Origin: Blastopirellula retiformator
GTDB taxonomy: Bacteria; Planctomycetota; Planctomycetia; Pirellulales; Pirellulaceae
Assembly: GCF_007859755.1 (NCBI RefSeq)
Contig: NZ_SJPF01000001.1
Span: forward strand, 1,166,082 to 1,230,081
DNA length: 64,000 nucleotides
Direction of reading: 5' to 3'
Part shown: positions 36,989-45,760 of the stretch, piece by piece
How positions within the stretch are numbered: position 1 is the stretch's first letter
How the letters are laid out: the number at the start of each line of letters is the position of its first letter
The notes under the pieces: model-generated
What the model was told of the DNA's origin: nothing
What the model saw: only the letters and a program-made list of their open reading frames with translations
The model's database searches: none
Translations under genes and position numbers: made by a program

Positions 36989-38731
36989 TTATTCCGCCTC
37001 GTCCCAATTGACCACGTTGCCATCGTTGCGCTCGATCAGGTTGCGCATCGTTTCTGGTTTCAGCTTTTTGGTCGAGAACTGGCGAACGCTGCCGTCGACT
37101 AGGGCCGCCGAGAAGGTTCCTTCCGGGTTGAGGTTGGTGAGCCCGCGAAATGGGTTTTCGGGGTCGTAATCCCATTCGTCCGGCTTGGTCCAAATGACCG
37201 CTTCCTCCGGCGCCACGTTTAAGATCAGGATCGTGTTGGACGTGCCGTCGGTCATGTCATGCATGCCGAGCGTTTTGCCAGGTTGAAAAGAGGCTTTCTC
37301 GCCGGCTGGTACGACATAAGTCGTCTTCGTGGGATCGTCCAGTGGATGGACGGGGTCGATATAGATACTCGGCATCTTCTCGACCAGCTTGATGTTGTGC
37401 TCGCTATCCCACGGCTCATCCAGATGAAACTGATCGTACAGGGCTCCATATTCCAGGTAAGGAAGCAGGTAGACGCGCCACGAGAGGAGCGGCTTTTCCG
37501 GCGTTTTTCCATCCGGAACGCCGGCGGGAGGGAACTTTCCAAAGGTGTCGTGAAAATTGTGCATCCCCAGAGCGAACTGCCTTAGGTCGTTGCGTCCATG
37601 CGTCTGCTTGGCCGCCTGACGAGCCGCATCAATCGCCGGCTGCAGCGCCGCGCGCAGGGTCGTAATCTGCTGATTGTCGAGCGAGATCCGCAGCTCGTCG
37701 TCGTCCATCTTCGGCAAGATCGCCTGGCGAACCATTTCGACCAACGCCGCCGGGGGCTTCATGGGGAGACTTTCTGGCCGGGTCATCAGGTCGACCCAGT
37801 TATACAGCTCCTGGGCGCCTTCTTGGGAATCGGCGTCGACGATGACGTTGACTTTGGCGCCATCGACATAGGCGAACGCGACTCCGGTGTACTCGACCTT
37901 GTCGAGATAGTACTTGGCGAACTGGCCGCCGGGGATGAATCGTTGTTCGATCATCAAGGTGCGTGAGTCGTCGTCGAGCAGTGCGATCGCCTGGATGGGG
38001 GCGGGGCCAATCGCTGCGACCGCCGCATCGAGCTTCGTCGCGTCATACGGCTTGAGATTGGCCAGACGTTCCGCTTCGTCCGGGCGGTTGACCATCGTGA
38101 ACCACTCGCCATGCCGGATGAGACCTTTCTCGAGCGTTTCCGGTGGGATATCCGCAAAGCGGTCGCCGACGATGATCTTGATGATGTCTTTGTCAGAGAC
38201 CGCGCCAGTCGTGTGGAAGAGGGGCGAGGCGGATATTCGCGTATTGGTCTCGCCGTTGCCAAGATCGGATTCCATCGCGTAGAAAGCGATCGCCAACTCC
38301 TTCACCCCTTTCGCAAATTCGGGGCTGTTTGCCGGGTTGGTGAACACGTCCTCTTCAAAAAAGCCGGTATCGACCTCGTTCTCTTCCATTTCCTGGAGGA
38401 TCGCCTCCAGGTCGGGATTGGGCCAGTCGAGCCGAACAATGGCAAAGGTCGATTCGCCGAGGAATGGCGAGATTTCCTTGATCCAAGTCGGCGCCGTTGC
38501 GGCGGCCGGGTTGGCGGGCTGAGCGGCCGGTTTCGCGGGAGTCTCCGCAGGCGTGCTGGGCGCCGTTTCCATGTTCTTGTCGGCAGCGGCCGGGGGCGGA
38601 TCGACCGGCGTTTGTTGCGAATCGGCGTCGGGCGCCGCCGCCTGTTCGACGCCAGAGCAGCCGAACGTCAAGGGAATCAACGCGAGAAACAGCAGCAAGG
38701 TACGTGGCATCTTCCGAATCCTTGTGGCCAT
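36989..38731 (-). CDS. Large DUF1559-domain lipoprotein-like exported protein
   Basis: About 580 residues from ATG 38731 (ATG 38710 is also possible and gives a shorter signal peptide). The signal LLLFLALIPLTFGC ends in a lipobox-like Cys, followed by a Pro/Ala linker. The middle is a planctomycete domain without known function. The C-terminal third is DUF1559-like (LRQFALGMHNFHDTFGKFPP, LLSWRVYLLPYLEYGALYDQFH, DGTSNTILI, VDGSVRQFS). Unlike most DUF1559 proteins it lacks the pilin-type N-terminal helix, so it is probably a membrane-anchored periplasmic protein, not a pseudopilin. Confidence 0.8.
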   Translation of the reverse strand: MATRIRKMPRTLLLFLALIPLTFGCSGVEQAAAPDADSQQTPVDPPPAAADKNMETAPSTPAETPAKPAAQPANPAAATAPTWIKEISPFLGESTFAIVRLDWPNPDLEAILQEMEENEVDTGFFEEDVFTNPANSPEFAKGVKELAIAFYAMESDLGNGETNTRISASPLFHTTGAVSDKDIIKIIVGDRFADIPPETLEKGLIRHGEWFTMVNRPDEAERLANLKPYDATKLDAAVAAIGPAPIQAIALLDDDSRTLMIEQRFIPGGQFAKYYLDKVEYTGVAFAYVDGAKVNVIVDADSQEGAQELYNWVDLMTRPESLPMKPPAALVEMVRQAILPKMDDDELRISLDNQQITTLRAALQPAIDAARQAAKQTHGRNDLRQFALGMHNFHDTFGKFPPAGVPDGKTPEKPLLSWRVYLLPYLEYGALYDQFHLDEPWDSEHNIKLVEKMPSIYIDPVHPLDDPTKTTYVVPAGEKASFQPGKTLGMHDMTDGTSNTILILNVAPEEAVIWTKPDEWDYDPENPFRGLTNLNPEGTFSAALVDGSVRQFSTKKLKPETMRNLIERNDGNVVNWDEAE

Positions 38732-38853
38732 GAAAAGTGGAGGCGAAATGGGACGCCCCTCCATGGTAGTGCATGTCGCGCGCAGATCTCAACAAGCGGC
38801 CCACAGAAAGGGCCAAAAATAGACTGTCGCTTCTCGTTGGCCGCTTGCCTGGC

Positions 38854-40314
38854 TTAGGCGGCGGCGCGGCGCTGCAAGGTGATCGGTTCGGCCGGCGTAT
38901 CGCGCAGAATACGATCGAGCGTTTCGGCGCCTTGCCAGTCGCCGGTCATTTCGCGGAAATAGCGGGTCCACTCTAGCAATTGGCGATGGTAGGCGGCCAT
39001 TTGCATCAAGTAACGTCGATCTCCGCGATGGAGCGCCATGTGGATTGTCAGCAGATTCAAGACGTCAGGGTCGTTGAAGTAGCTGGTATGCACGAGTTCT
39101 TCGCCGGATAGTTCGGCGTTGAACGCGGCCAGTCCGGCCATCAACGTCTTTTGCCCCAGCAAGGCCCGCAGTTTCGGGGCGATGTCTTTCGACTTGGAGT
39201 TGGCTCGGGCGGTGATCCGCTGGGAGATGAAGTAGGGAAGGGGGGGGATGCTGTTCACATCCGTGTCGCCGATCGGGGCGGTCGAGACGTTGCAGAGTTC
39301 GGCCGACGGACGATTGTTCCCTTGTACCGCCTTGCTGACGTATTGTCGCACGAAGTGATTAAGAATCGGACGGACGATGTAGTTGAACGTCGGCGCCACG
39401 GTCCAGTAATAGGGGATCCACAAGAAGCTGAGATAATCGGAGACGAAGATCCGGTCGGCGGCGGTCACTTTGCCGACGAAGGTGATGTCGAGATGGAGCG
39501 TCGTCCGCAGGCCGTTGATCGCTTCGTCGTCTGGAGAGAAGATGCCGAGCCAGCAACGGCCATACTCTTGGATCACGCATTGCTCGGCATGCAGCTCTTG
39601 GCGGATCCGCCGCGACTCAATCACCGGGCCGATAAAAAAGCTGGCCAACTGGGCGAAGACGAAGAACATGACGAACACGCCGGCCATCGCCAGCCAGCCC
39701 AGATGGTCGTACATCAAGTAGTCCATCAGGTTAACGTCGCGGCCCAGCAGTTCTACCTGCGTCGAGGCGTAATGATCGGGATCGAAGATCGCACAATGCA
39801 TGATGCGGAACATCTGCTGCAACGACTGGCGCGCGTGACTAAGAAAAAAAAGTCCGGCGATGATGTTGATCGCATTGGCGATGCTGACCGGGTTGACGGT
39901 CCGGTGGCGTAGGAAAGGGGTACCGACTGTCGACCAGGTGCGCAGGTAATCGAGCGGAATGCCGTCGACGCTCGCCTGGCGGAGCGCCATCCAGATGATC
40001 GAGCCGCCGTGGCTATGACCGACCAGGTGATAGCCTTGGCCCGCCGCTTCAAACTGGGCGACGTATTCGAGCAGCGCTTTGGCGCCTTTAAGTCGTTCGC
40101 GTTCGTTGTTTTCGCCCGACCAGTGAAACAGGCGGCCTTGTTCCTGTAGCGAAATGCCGTCTGGCAGGCGGCTTTCCAGCTCTTGCCAGACTTCGCTGCC
40201 TCGTTGCCAGAAAGCGTCCCCTTCTTCATGTTCGCGTCCGGCGAACGTGCCATGCACCAGGATGACGACATCCTCGGGCGTCGTGGGAGGGGTGTAGACT
40301 TTAAGCTCGGACAT
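38854..40314 (-). CDS. Alpha/beta hydrolase with membrane segments
   Basis: 486 residues from ATG 40314. VVILVHGTFAG near 16-26 is the oxyanion-hole strand and YHLVGHSHGGSIIW near 95-108 carries the nucleophile Ser in GHSHG. A hydrophobic segment (WLAMAGVFVMFFVFAQLASFF) near 212-232 suggests membrane attachment. Lipase/esterase-like or PGAP1-like; substrate unknown. Start choice: the upstream in-frame extension has no family resemblance. Confidence 0.75.
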   Translation of the reverse strand: MSELKVYTPPTTPEDVVILVHGTFAGREHEEGDAFWQRGSEVWQELESRLPDGISLQEQGRLFHWSGENNERERLKGAKALLEYVAQFEAAGQGYHLVGHSHGGSIIWMALRQASVDGIPLDYLRTWSTVGTPFLRHRTVNPVSIANAINIIAGLFFLSHARQSLQQMFRIMHCAIFDPDHYASTQVELLGRDVNLMDYLMYDHLGWLAMAGVFVMFFVFAQLASFFIGPVIESRRIRQELHAEQCVIQEYGRCWLGIFSPDDEAINGLRTTLHLDITFVGKVTAADRIFVSDYLSFLWIPYYWTVAPTFNYIVRPILNHFVRQYVSKAVQGNNRPSAELCNVSTAPIGDTDVNSIPPLPYFISQRITARANSKSKDIAPKLRALLGQKTLMAGLAAFNAELSGEELVHTSYFNDPDVLNLLTIHMALHRGDRRYLMQMAAYHRQLLEWTRYFREMTGDWQGAETLDRILRDTPAEPITLQRRAAA

Positions 40315-40633
40315 CAAGGTTCGCCTGGGAAACGCGACAGTCGGCACGCGAAAAACGCCGCGAGAAAGTAGAAGAAGCTGGCTTAGGAATCAAGACGAAT
40401 CCCTGCCATTGAGCCAAAAGCAGGGCGCCGGCGGTAGTTGCGGTCAGGCGCCGCGGCAACCAGGCGTTTGATTTCGTGGGGGCGACTTCTAGGATTGCAG
40501 CGGGCGATTGTGCCGACCCTGGCAATGGGGTAGGTTACACCGTGAAACGCTGGCGCCGTCTATGCAAGCATGGCGCCTTTTTCTTTGAAGACTTAACGTA
40601 CCCCGTTCGAATCAACATAACGGAGAAGCAACT

Positions 40634-41242
40634 ATGGCTTACACGCTGCCGGAATTGCCGTACGCGTACGACGCGCTCGAGCCGTCGATCGACGCCAAGA
40701 CGATGGAAATCCATCACACCAAGCATCACCAAGCCTACATCACCAAGGTCAACGATGCGATCAAAGGTACCGAGCTGGAAAGCAAGACGATTGAAGAGCT
40801 GGTCTCGGACATGTCGGCCGTGCCGGACAACATCAAGGGCGCCGTCCGCAACAATGGCGGCGGTCACGCTAACCACTCGCTGTTCTGGACCGTCATGAAG
40901 CCGGGCGGCGGCGGCACGCCGAGCGGCGACCTGGCCGCGGCGATCGACGCCGAACTGGGCGGTTTCGAGAAGTTCAAGGAAGCGTTCTCCAATGCGGCCG
41001 CGACCCGCTTTGGCTCGGGTTGGGCCTGGCTGTCGGTCGACGGCGGCAAGTTGGTGGTCGAAAGCACCCCCAACCAGGACACGCCGCTGATGGAAGGTCG
41101 CACGCCGATCCTCGGTCTGGACGTGTGGGAACACGCCTACTATCTGAACTATCAGAACCGCCGTCCCGATTACGTCTCGGCGTTCTTCAACGTCATCAAC
41201 TGGGACGAAGTGGCCAAGCGTTACGCCGCCGCCAAGGCCTAG
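40634..41242 (+). CDS. sodA: Superoxide dismutase, manganese type
   Basis: 202 residues, ATG preceded by GGAGAAG. Metal ligands: His27, the His in [11 protein letters not shown] (~82), and Asp/His in [19 protein letters not shown] and the Gln in TPNQDTPL are features of MnSOD rather than FeSOD. It dismutates superoxide in the cytoplasm; no signal peptide. Confidence 0.93.
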   Translation: MAYTLPELPYAYDALEPSIDAKTMEIHHTKHHQAYITKVNDAIKGTELESKTIEELVSDMSAVPDNIKGAVRNNGGGHANHSLFWTVMKPGGGGTPSGDLAAAIDAELGGFEKFKEAFSNAAATRFGSGWAWLSVDGGKLVVESTPNQDTPLMEGRTPILGLDVWEHAYYLNYQNRRPDYVSAFFNVINWDEVAKRYAAAKA

Positions 41243-41357
41243 AGCGTTTTTCTCATCGCAGTAGCGTTTCTGGCGCCGGTGAGGCAAGCTGGTCAAGGCG
41301 ACCGAAGCAGGTGAATCCTCAAGATTCGTCGATGCAGGTCAACGCCGACCAGCGCGG

Positions 41358-41401
41358 CCGCAACCAGCCAGAACGATACAGATGGAGGAAAACCGCTCTA
41401 G
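41358..41401 (+). repeat. 44-bp dispersed repeat, copy A
   Basis: Starts CCGCAACCAGCC and ends AACCGCTCTAG, and contains an internal GGAGGAAAA. It matches 49053-49096 at 42 of 44 positions in the same orientation. A terminator-like hairpin follows 28 bp downstream. Confidence 0.8.
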
Positions 41402-41429
41402 TCGAGCGACCGCGACAAGCGATCCATGA

Positions 41430-41463
41430 AAGAGCCGTTCGCCCTGCGAGCGGCTCTTTTTTT
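41430..41463 (+). terminator. Terminator-like hairpin
   Basis: Stem AAGAGCCG / CGGCTCTT with an 11-14 base loop and a 7-T run. It is 188 bp after sodA and 29 bp after the 44-bp repeat, so it may end the sodA transcript or a short RNA that begins at the repeat. Confidence 0.7.
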
Positions 41464-41744
41464 GCTAGCAGCGGGGATTCCCATTTTCTGACCTTGACCT
41501 CCGCGAAGCGTCTCCATACTCTCCCTCCCAAGTCGGCACACAACGCGTGGTAGACTTTTCCGATAAAACGGATCGAAATGGTTAATGTGCGGGTTACGCG
41601 CAGGTCGACTTTTGGATCTATACGGAGGTCGCCGCATACCAGTCGGCAGACGAAAACAAATCACTCAGGGACGAGGCCGCAGACGAGCACAGGGACGTGC
41701 TTTCTCGTGCGATGCCGCCTCACAGAGCCAAAGGCGCGTGAGCT

Positions 41745-42752
41745 ATGCGAGTGCGAATCGAAAAATGGACGCTAGGAGCAGCGCTGCTTGCCGCTGCCGT
41801 TGTACCCTCAGTCGGCTGCAAGAGCGGCATGAGCTGGTGGGCCAGCAAGAAAGCCCCCGACGTCTCGAACGTCGCCACATCACAAGCGCCCCCTTACAGC
41901 GCTACGGCTGTCGCCCCGTCGAGCACTTCGACTCCGGTGCAGAGCAGCTCGTCGCTAGCCCGCAACTTCAACGGTACGGTGACGCCGAACTACGCCGCGA
42001 CGACTGGCGCTGCGAGTTCGCCGAGCTACAGCGGCGCCTATCCGGGCATGGGCTCGCCGTCCGCTCCGCAACAAGGTTTTTATGCCGCCTCGCAAGGGCA
42101 GCAACCGGCGTCGACCAGCTATCCGGCCGGCATGACGCAACCGGTTAGCAATCCGTACGCCGCTCAAGGCGCTGCGGCCTACACCGCTTCGGCGGCTGGG
42201 GCTGCGGGCTATCCGTCGCGCAGCAGCTACTCGCAGCCGAGCAGGACCTCGCCGAGCAGCTACGGCCAACAACCGTCGACCAGCTATCCTGGCGCCGGCG
42301 CCGTTCCGGCCAGCTACGCCCCGAGCAGCGGTTCGCAGTACCGGTCCACCACCGGCGGCAGCAGCTATCCGTCGACCGGCGGAGCAGCGAGCGGCTACCC
42401 GTCGACCGGTTCGCAGCATCCGTCGACCAGCGGCGGCAGCAGCTACCCGAGCACCGGTGGATCGAGCTATCCGTCGACCGGCAACAGCTACCAGGGCGCC
42501 AGCAGCGGAAGCTACAACAGCCCGGCCAGCTACCAATCGACGCCATCGACCCCGACGCCTTCGACTGGTTCGACCCCGCACTATCGTCCGGGCGGCACCA
42601 GCGACTACGGCAGCGGCAGCTCGGCGCCGGCCGCGACCAGCTCGTATCCGTCGACCAGCACCTCGAACTATCCGAGCACCGGCGGTTCGACCTACCCGTC
42701 GACCAGCTCCAGCGAAAGCTCGGGCGGCTCGCGTTACTCGAGCGGCTACTAA
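41745..42752 (+). CDS. Low-complexity Ser/Tyr/Pro/Gly-rich lipoprotein
   Basis: 335 residues. The signal peptide ends in VVPSVGCKSG, a lipobox with Cys25. The rest is almost entirely Ser, Thr, Tyr, Pro and Gly, with many imperfect SYPSTGG-type repeats between ~200 and 325, so the gene itself is internally repetitive (about 42340-42720). Probably an extended surface-anchored or outer-membrane polypeptide. No enzymatic domain; function unknown. A strong terminator follows. Confidence 0.8.
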   Translation: MRVRIEKWTLGAALLAAAVVPSVGCKSGMSWWASKKAPDVSNVATSQAPPYSATAVAPSSTSTPVQSSSSLARNFNGTVTPNYAATTGAASSPSYSGAYPGMGSPSAPQQGFYAASQGQQPASTSYPAGMTQPVSNPYAAQGAAAYTASAAGAAGYPSRSSYSQPSRTSPSSYGQQPSTSYPGAGAVPASYAPSSGSQYRSTTGGSSYPSTGGAASGYPSTGSQHPSTSGGSSYPSTGGSSYPSTGNSYQGASSGSYNSPASYQSTPSTPTPSTGSTPHYRPGGTSDYGSGSSAPAATSSYPSTSTSNYPSTGGSTYPSTSSSESSGGSRYSSGY

Positions 42753-42784
42753 GCCTCGAGAAGCTGCGATCTCCGATTCACGAA

Positions 42785-42817
42785 GAGACCTCGCCCTGGT
42801 GCGAGGTCTCTCTTTTT
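42785..42817 (+). terminator. Rho-independent terminator after lipoprotein gene
   Basis: GAGACCTCGC-CCTG-GTGCGAGGTCTC with a trailing TCTTTTT. Confidence 0.88.
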
Positions 42818-42953
42818 ATGCGCGCTGGTGAAGATGCCGGTTGTAGCGATGATTCGGTTGGCGGAATTTCGCACGCCCCCGGCAAGTGTGGGCTAGGTTT
42901 CATTGGTACTCACCATCCAGTCCCAATCCCACCTTCATTGAGAGCGAGCGCCC

Positions 42954-43667
42954 ATGTGCGACCATCAGCCAACTTCCCGCAGATCGTTTGTTAAATCCGT
43001 AGGCATGGCGGTTGGGGTCGCTAGTCTCGGTGCGTTTCGTTCCACTAGCGCCGCCCAGTTGGACGCTGAGAAATCCCCGGATCAGATCCTGGCCGAGTTG
43101 AAAGCGGGGAACGATCGCTTCTCCAGCGGCAAGACGAATCTGTCGCCGCGGACTCCGGAAGACTTCGCTCGCGATGCCCAAGGCCAGGCGCCGCCGGCGA
43201 TCGTGTTGGGCTGCGCCGATTCGCGGGTTCCGCCAGAGATCGTGTTCGACCAACCGGTTGGCGATCTGTTTACGCTCCGCGTCGCCGGCAATATCGTCGG
43301 GTCGGGGCCGATTCTGCTCGGCAGTATCGAGTTCGCCGTCGCCGAACTGGGCGCCAAGTTGATCGTCGTGATGGGGCACAGCTCGTGCGGCGCTTGCGCT
43401 GCGGCGATTGAGCACATCGAAAACAACGATGCGCTGCCGGGTGCGATCGAAGGCATGGTCAACTACATTCGTCCGGTTGTTCGTCAGGTGCAAGGCAAAC
43501 CGGGCGACAAGTTGGTCAACGTCACCAAGCAGAACGCGATCTACAACGCTCAAAAGCTGCGCAAGCTCGGTCCGATTCTGCCTGACCTGGTGAAGAGCGG
43601 CACGGTGCAGACGGTCGCCGCCTATTACGAACTGTCGACCGGCAAGGTCGAGTTCCTCGATAGCTAG
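42954..43667 (+). CDS. Tat-exported beta-class carbonic anhydrase
   Basis: 237 residues beginning with a twin-arginine signal (TSRRSFVKSVGMAVGVASLG). Zinc ligands: Cys in LGCADSRVPPE (~87) and His/Cys in MGHSSCGACAAA (~142-145), with Asp-Arg in CADSR. It hydrates CO2 reversibly. Export through Tat, with zinc loaded before export, places it in the periplasm, where it could supply bicarbonate or buffer pH. Single gene with its own terminator. Confidence 0.92.
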   Translation: MCDHQPTSRRSFVKSVGMAVGVASLGAFRSTSAAQLDAEKSPDQILAELKAGNDRFSSGKTNLSPRTPEDFARDAQGQAPPAIVLGCADSRVPPEIVFDQPVGDLFTLRVAGNIVGSGPILLGSIEFAVAELGAKLIVVMGHSSCGACAAAIEHIENNDALPGAIEGMVNYIRPVVRQVQGKPGDKLVNVTKQNAIYNAQKLRKLGPILPDLVKSGTVQTVAAYYELSTGKVEFLDS

Positions 43668-43708
43668 ATTGATCACGATCTGCGGCGCTAGGCCGCAAGA
43701 AACAACCG

Positions 43709-43735
43709 CGGCGCCAGCAGTCGATGCTGGCGCCG
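43709..43735 (+). terminator. Hairpin terminator after carbonic anhydrase gene
   Basis: CGGCGCCAGCA-GTCGA-TGCTGGCGCCG, an 11-bp perfect stem followed by a moderately T-rich tail. Located between convergent genes. Confidence 0.8.
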
Positions 43736-43766
43736 TTTGCATTTCTTGCAGTTCGTCGCTGCCGGC

Positions 43767-43985
43767 TTAACGACCAGCGGCGCACGAACCGAATTCTAAA
43801 ATCCGACACTGCAGGCCTTTGCTAGCAAGTTGCTGTAGGGCCGCTTCCGCGTCGTTACGCGAGTTGTAAACGTCGTGGCGATGCCAAAACATCTCTTTGG
43901 TGTCGAAATATTGAACGCGAAAATGTCGAGCATCGCCGCCAGGGACACTGACGCCAATCGTCGACTCTTGCCATTGAAGGCTCAT
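43767..43985 (-). CDS. Small hypothetical protein (72 aa)
   Basis: 72 residues, soluble: FRVQYFDTKEMFWHRHDVYNSRNDAEAALQQL followed by a short strand. The pattern (strand, HDVYxSRxDAExAL helix, strand) is like a tiny SPOR-like or ferredoxin-like domain. Family not recognised with certainty. Good start and no overlap with neighbours support a real gene. Confidence 0.65.
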   Translation of the reverse strand: MSLQWQESTIGVSVPGGDARHFRVQYFDTKEMFWHRHDVYNSRNDAEAALQQLASKGLQCRILEFGSCAAGR

Positions 43986-44113
43986 AATAATCTCGCTCCG
44001 AAGTCCCCAAACTTACTGCGATGTTATTTTCATCGAGTTCGGATGTAGTATCCGTTAAGTCAAAATGGGACAAGAGCGGTATTTCGTAGGTTCGCGCAAT
44101 TGCCAGAAGCGGC

Positions 44114-44143
44114 TTGGATTTCCTGCAGCGTGATTTCCTGCAG
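44114..44143 (+). repeat. 15-bp tandem duplication
   Basis: GATTTCCTGCAGCGT followed directly by GATTTCCTGCAGAGT, just beyond the stop of the L7/L12-like gene. Minor local duplication. Confidence 0.5.
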
Positions 44144-44155
44144 AGTGGTCCCAGC

Positions 44156-44482
44156 CTACCAGCCAAGGACCATGTTCGATTCGATCGCCTTGCGGGCCTT
44201 ATCCAGATCGACGCCGGTTTCGTTCATGTACAAACGAATCGCGTGGACCTTATCTCCCTCCGCCTTCGACAGGCAGTCGCGGGCGACCAGGCAAGGGTCC
44301 AAGCGGTGATCGGTCAGTCCCAGGGCCGCCTTCGAGATGACCCAGCTGTTGCGAGGCCGCTTGGTCAGACGAATCACTTCGTCATTGGGATAGTTGTCGT
44401 GGACAACGACCTTGGCCTGCGTTTCGTCTTCCGCCCAGGTAATCAGAATGTGAGCGTTCGTCTCGATCTCGAACAGCGGCAT
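44156..44482 (-). CDS. Small L7/L12 C-domain-like protein, soluble
   Basis: 108 residues from ATG 44482; longer frames upstream are spurious. The C-terminal HAIRLYMNETGVDLDKARKAIE resembles the L7/L12 C-terminal helix pair and the protein at 102-368. The N-terminal half is a small beta domain (MPLFEIETNAHILITWAEDE). No membrane segment. Function unknown; possibly a ribosome- or GTPase-interacting adaptor by analogy only. Confidence 0.72.
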   Translation of the reverse strand: MPLFEIETNAHILITWAEDETQAKVVVHDNYPNDEVIRLTKRPRNSWVISKAALGLTDHRLDPCLVARDCLSKAEGDKVHAIRLYMNETGVDLDKARKAIESNMVLGW

Positions 44483-44824
44483 GGCTGTCTCCTTTCCGCG
44501 AAAGAGCATTAACCGGGACAGAGCATCTGGAAAGTAAGATGGCGCGCCGCGAGAAGTCGGGCACTCGCATTCGTGCACCTGAACCGTACTGCTGATCTTA
44601 AGCTCTGGCCGACATCCCAGCAACGGAGTTTGGACTGCTGGCGACGCCCTGACCGCAATTTCGCCGCAAAAAGAAGGGGAATACGCGCGTTTCGTCCGCC
44701 TTGGCCGGAAAGGGCCCATGGCCAGCGGCCAGGGGGAATGTTACGGTTGACCCAGCGGCGAAATCGCCTCCGATACGTCGCCCGACTCCTTCGCAGCCGC
44801 TTTCGTCGGCAGGATGAACGCCTG
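44483..44824. other. Intergenic stretch before the TPR gene
   Basis: 342 bp between divergent genes. The TPR frame stays open upstream to 44573, but the protein-like sequence begins only at the membrane segment after 44825. No repeat or strong promoter match noticed. Confidence 0.35.
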
Positions 44825-45661
44825 GTGAAATCTCGACTTCTTTGGATCCGCACGTTGCTGGTGGCCGCGATCGTCTTCGTGGTTCTCTCGCAGTTACTTC
44901 GTCCGTCGCTCGTCGGGCAGTGGTACTGGGCGTCGGCGCTAGAGAAACTGGAAGCCGGCGAAAACGACCAGGCGATCGAACTGGGCCAGAAGGCGGTCGA
45001 TTGGAGCGGCGATTCCGCCGCGATGCGAATGCGGATGGCGGAGTTGCTCTACCGCGTCGAGCGCAACGAAGAGGCGCTCGCGTTGCTCGAACCGGCGGAG
45101 GAGAGCGAAGAAGAGGACGTAACGCTACTGCCGATGAAAAACTTCCTCCTCTCGCGCATGGGAGAGCATGAGCGGGCGCTCGCCCTGGCTGACGACCTGA
45201 TCGCGGCGGCGGACGAAGGAAAGTTCCATCGCCATCGCGCCCTCAACAATCGCGCTTACGCAACGGCGCTCGCGTTGTCGGACGACGCTGAGCTGCCGCC
45301 CGAGGCGCTAGAGCAGGCGCAGAAGGATATCGAAGAGGCGATCGGCATCTATGGCGCCGATGCGTCTTACCTGGACACCCGTGGGTATGTGAAGCATTTC
45401 GCCGGCGACAACGAAGGAGCGGTGGGCGATCTCAACGTTGCGATCGAGATCTACCAGTCGCTGATCAACCAGGTCGAAGAGGAAGAGGACGTCTGGGGGA
45501 CGATGAAAGAGATGCGGCTGAAGCAAGCCCAAGGGATGATCGGGGTGCTCTATCACCATCGCGGCGAAGCGCTCAAGGCCCTGGGCCGCGAAGAGGACGC
45601 GAAACGCGACTTTGAGCAGGCCGATAAGATGGGATACAGCCGCCAGAAGGGACATTGGTAG
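44825..45661 (+). CDS. Membrane-anchored TPR protein
   Basis: 278 residues from GTG 44825; the frame stays open to 44573, but that part is Arg-rich and unlike protein. N-terminal membrane segment TLLVAAIVFVVLSQLLRP, then about six tetratricopeptide-like helix pairs (GENDQAIELGQKAVDWSGD, RNEEALALLEPAEE, GEHERALALADDLI, GDNEGAVGDLNVAIEIYQ, ALGREEDAKRDFEQADKMG). Likely a periplasm-facing scaffold. Its stop is 25 bp before truncated repeat copy 3. Confidence 0.82.
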   Translation: MKSRLLWIRTLLVAAIVFVVLSQLLRPSLVGQWYWASALEKLEAGENDQAIELGQKAVDWSGDSAAMRMRMAELLYRVERNEEALALLEPAEESEEEDVTLLPMKNFLLSRMGEHERALALADDLIAAADEGKFHRHRALNNRAYATALALSDDAELPPEALEQAQKDIEEAIGIYGADASYLDTRGYVKHFAGDNEGAVGDLNVAIEIYQSLINQVEEEEDVWGTMKEMRLKQAQGMIGVLYHHRGEALKALGREEDAKRDFEQADKMGYSRQKGHW

Positions 45662-45686
45662 TCCCTTCCAGCTGGTGGCCAATCTT

Positions 45687-45760
45687 TAGCTGCCTGTTGA
45701 AAAATGCCATCGTGGCATTTTCCAACCTCGCCAGGCTCAGAGCGTAGCTCTTCGCGGCTC
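45687..45760 (-). repeat. Five-hairpin dispersed repeat, copy 3 (truncated)
   Basis: Inverted copy holding only the last two stems (AAATGCC/GGCATTT and AGAGC/GCTCT) and the adjoining GCGAGG and GAGCCGCGAAG segments. It breaks off at the coding region of the diguanylate cyclase, whose final codons and TGA stop are read from this repeat. Confidence 0.88.

Larger units (their letters stand above)
41243..41744. other. Intergenic region downstream of sodA
   Basis: 502 bp with no convincing gene. It holds the 44-bp dispersed repeat (41358-41401) and a terminator-like hairpin (41430-41463). The remainder is unassigned and includes the lipoprotein promoter region. Confidence 0.45.
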
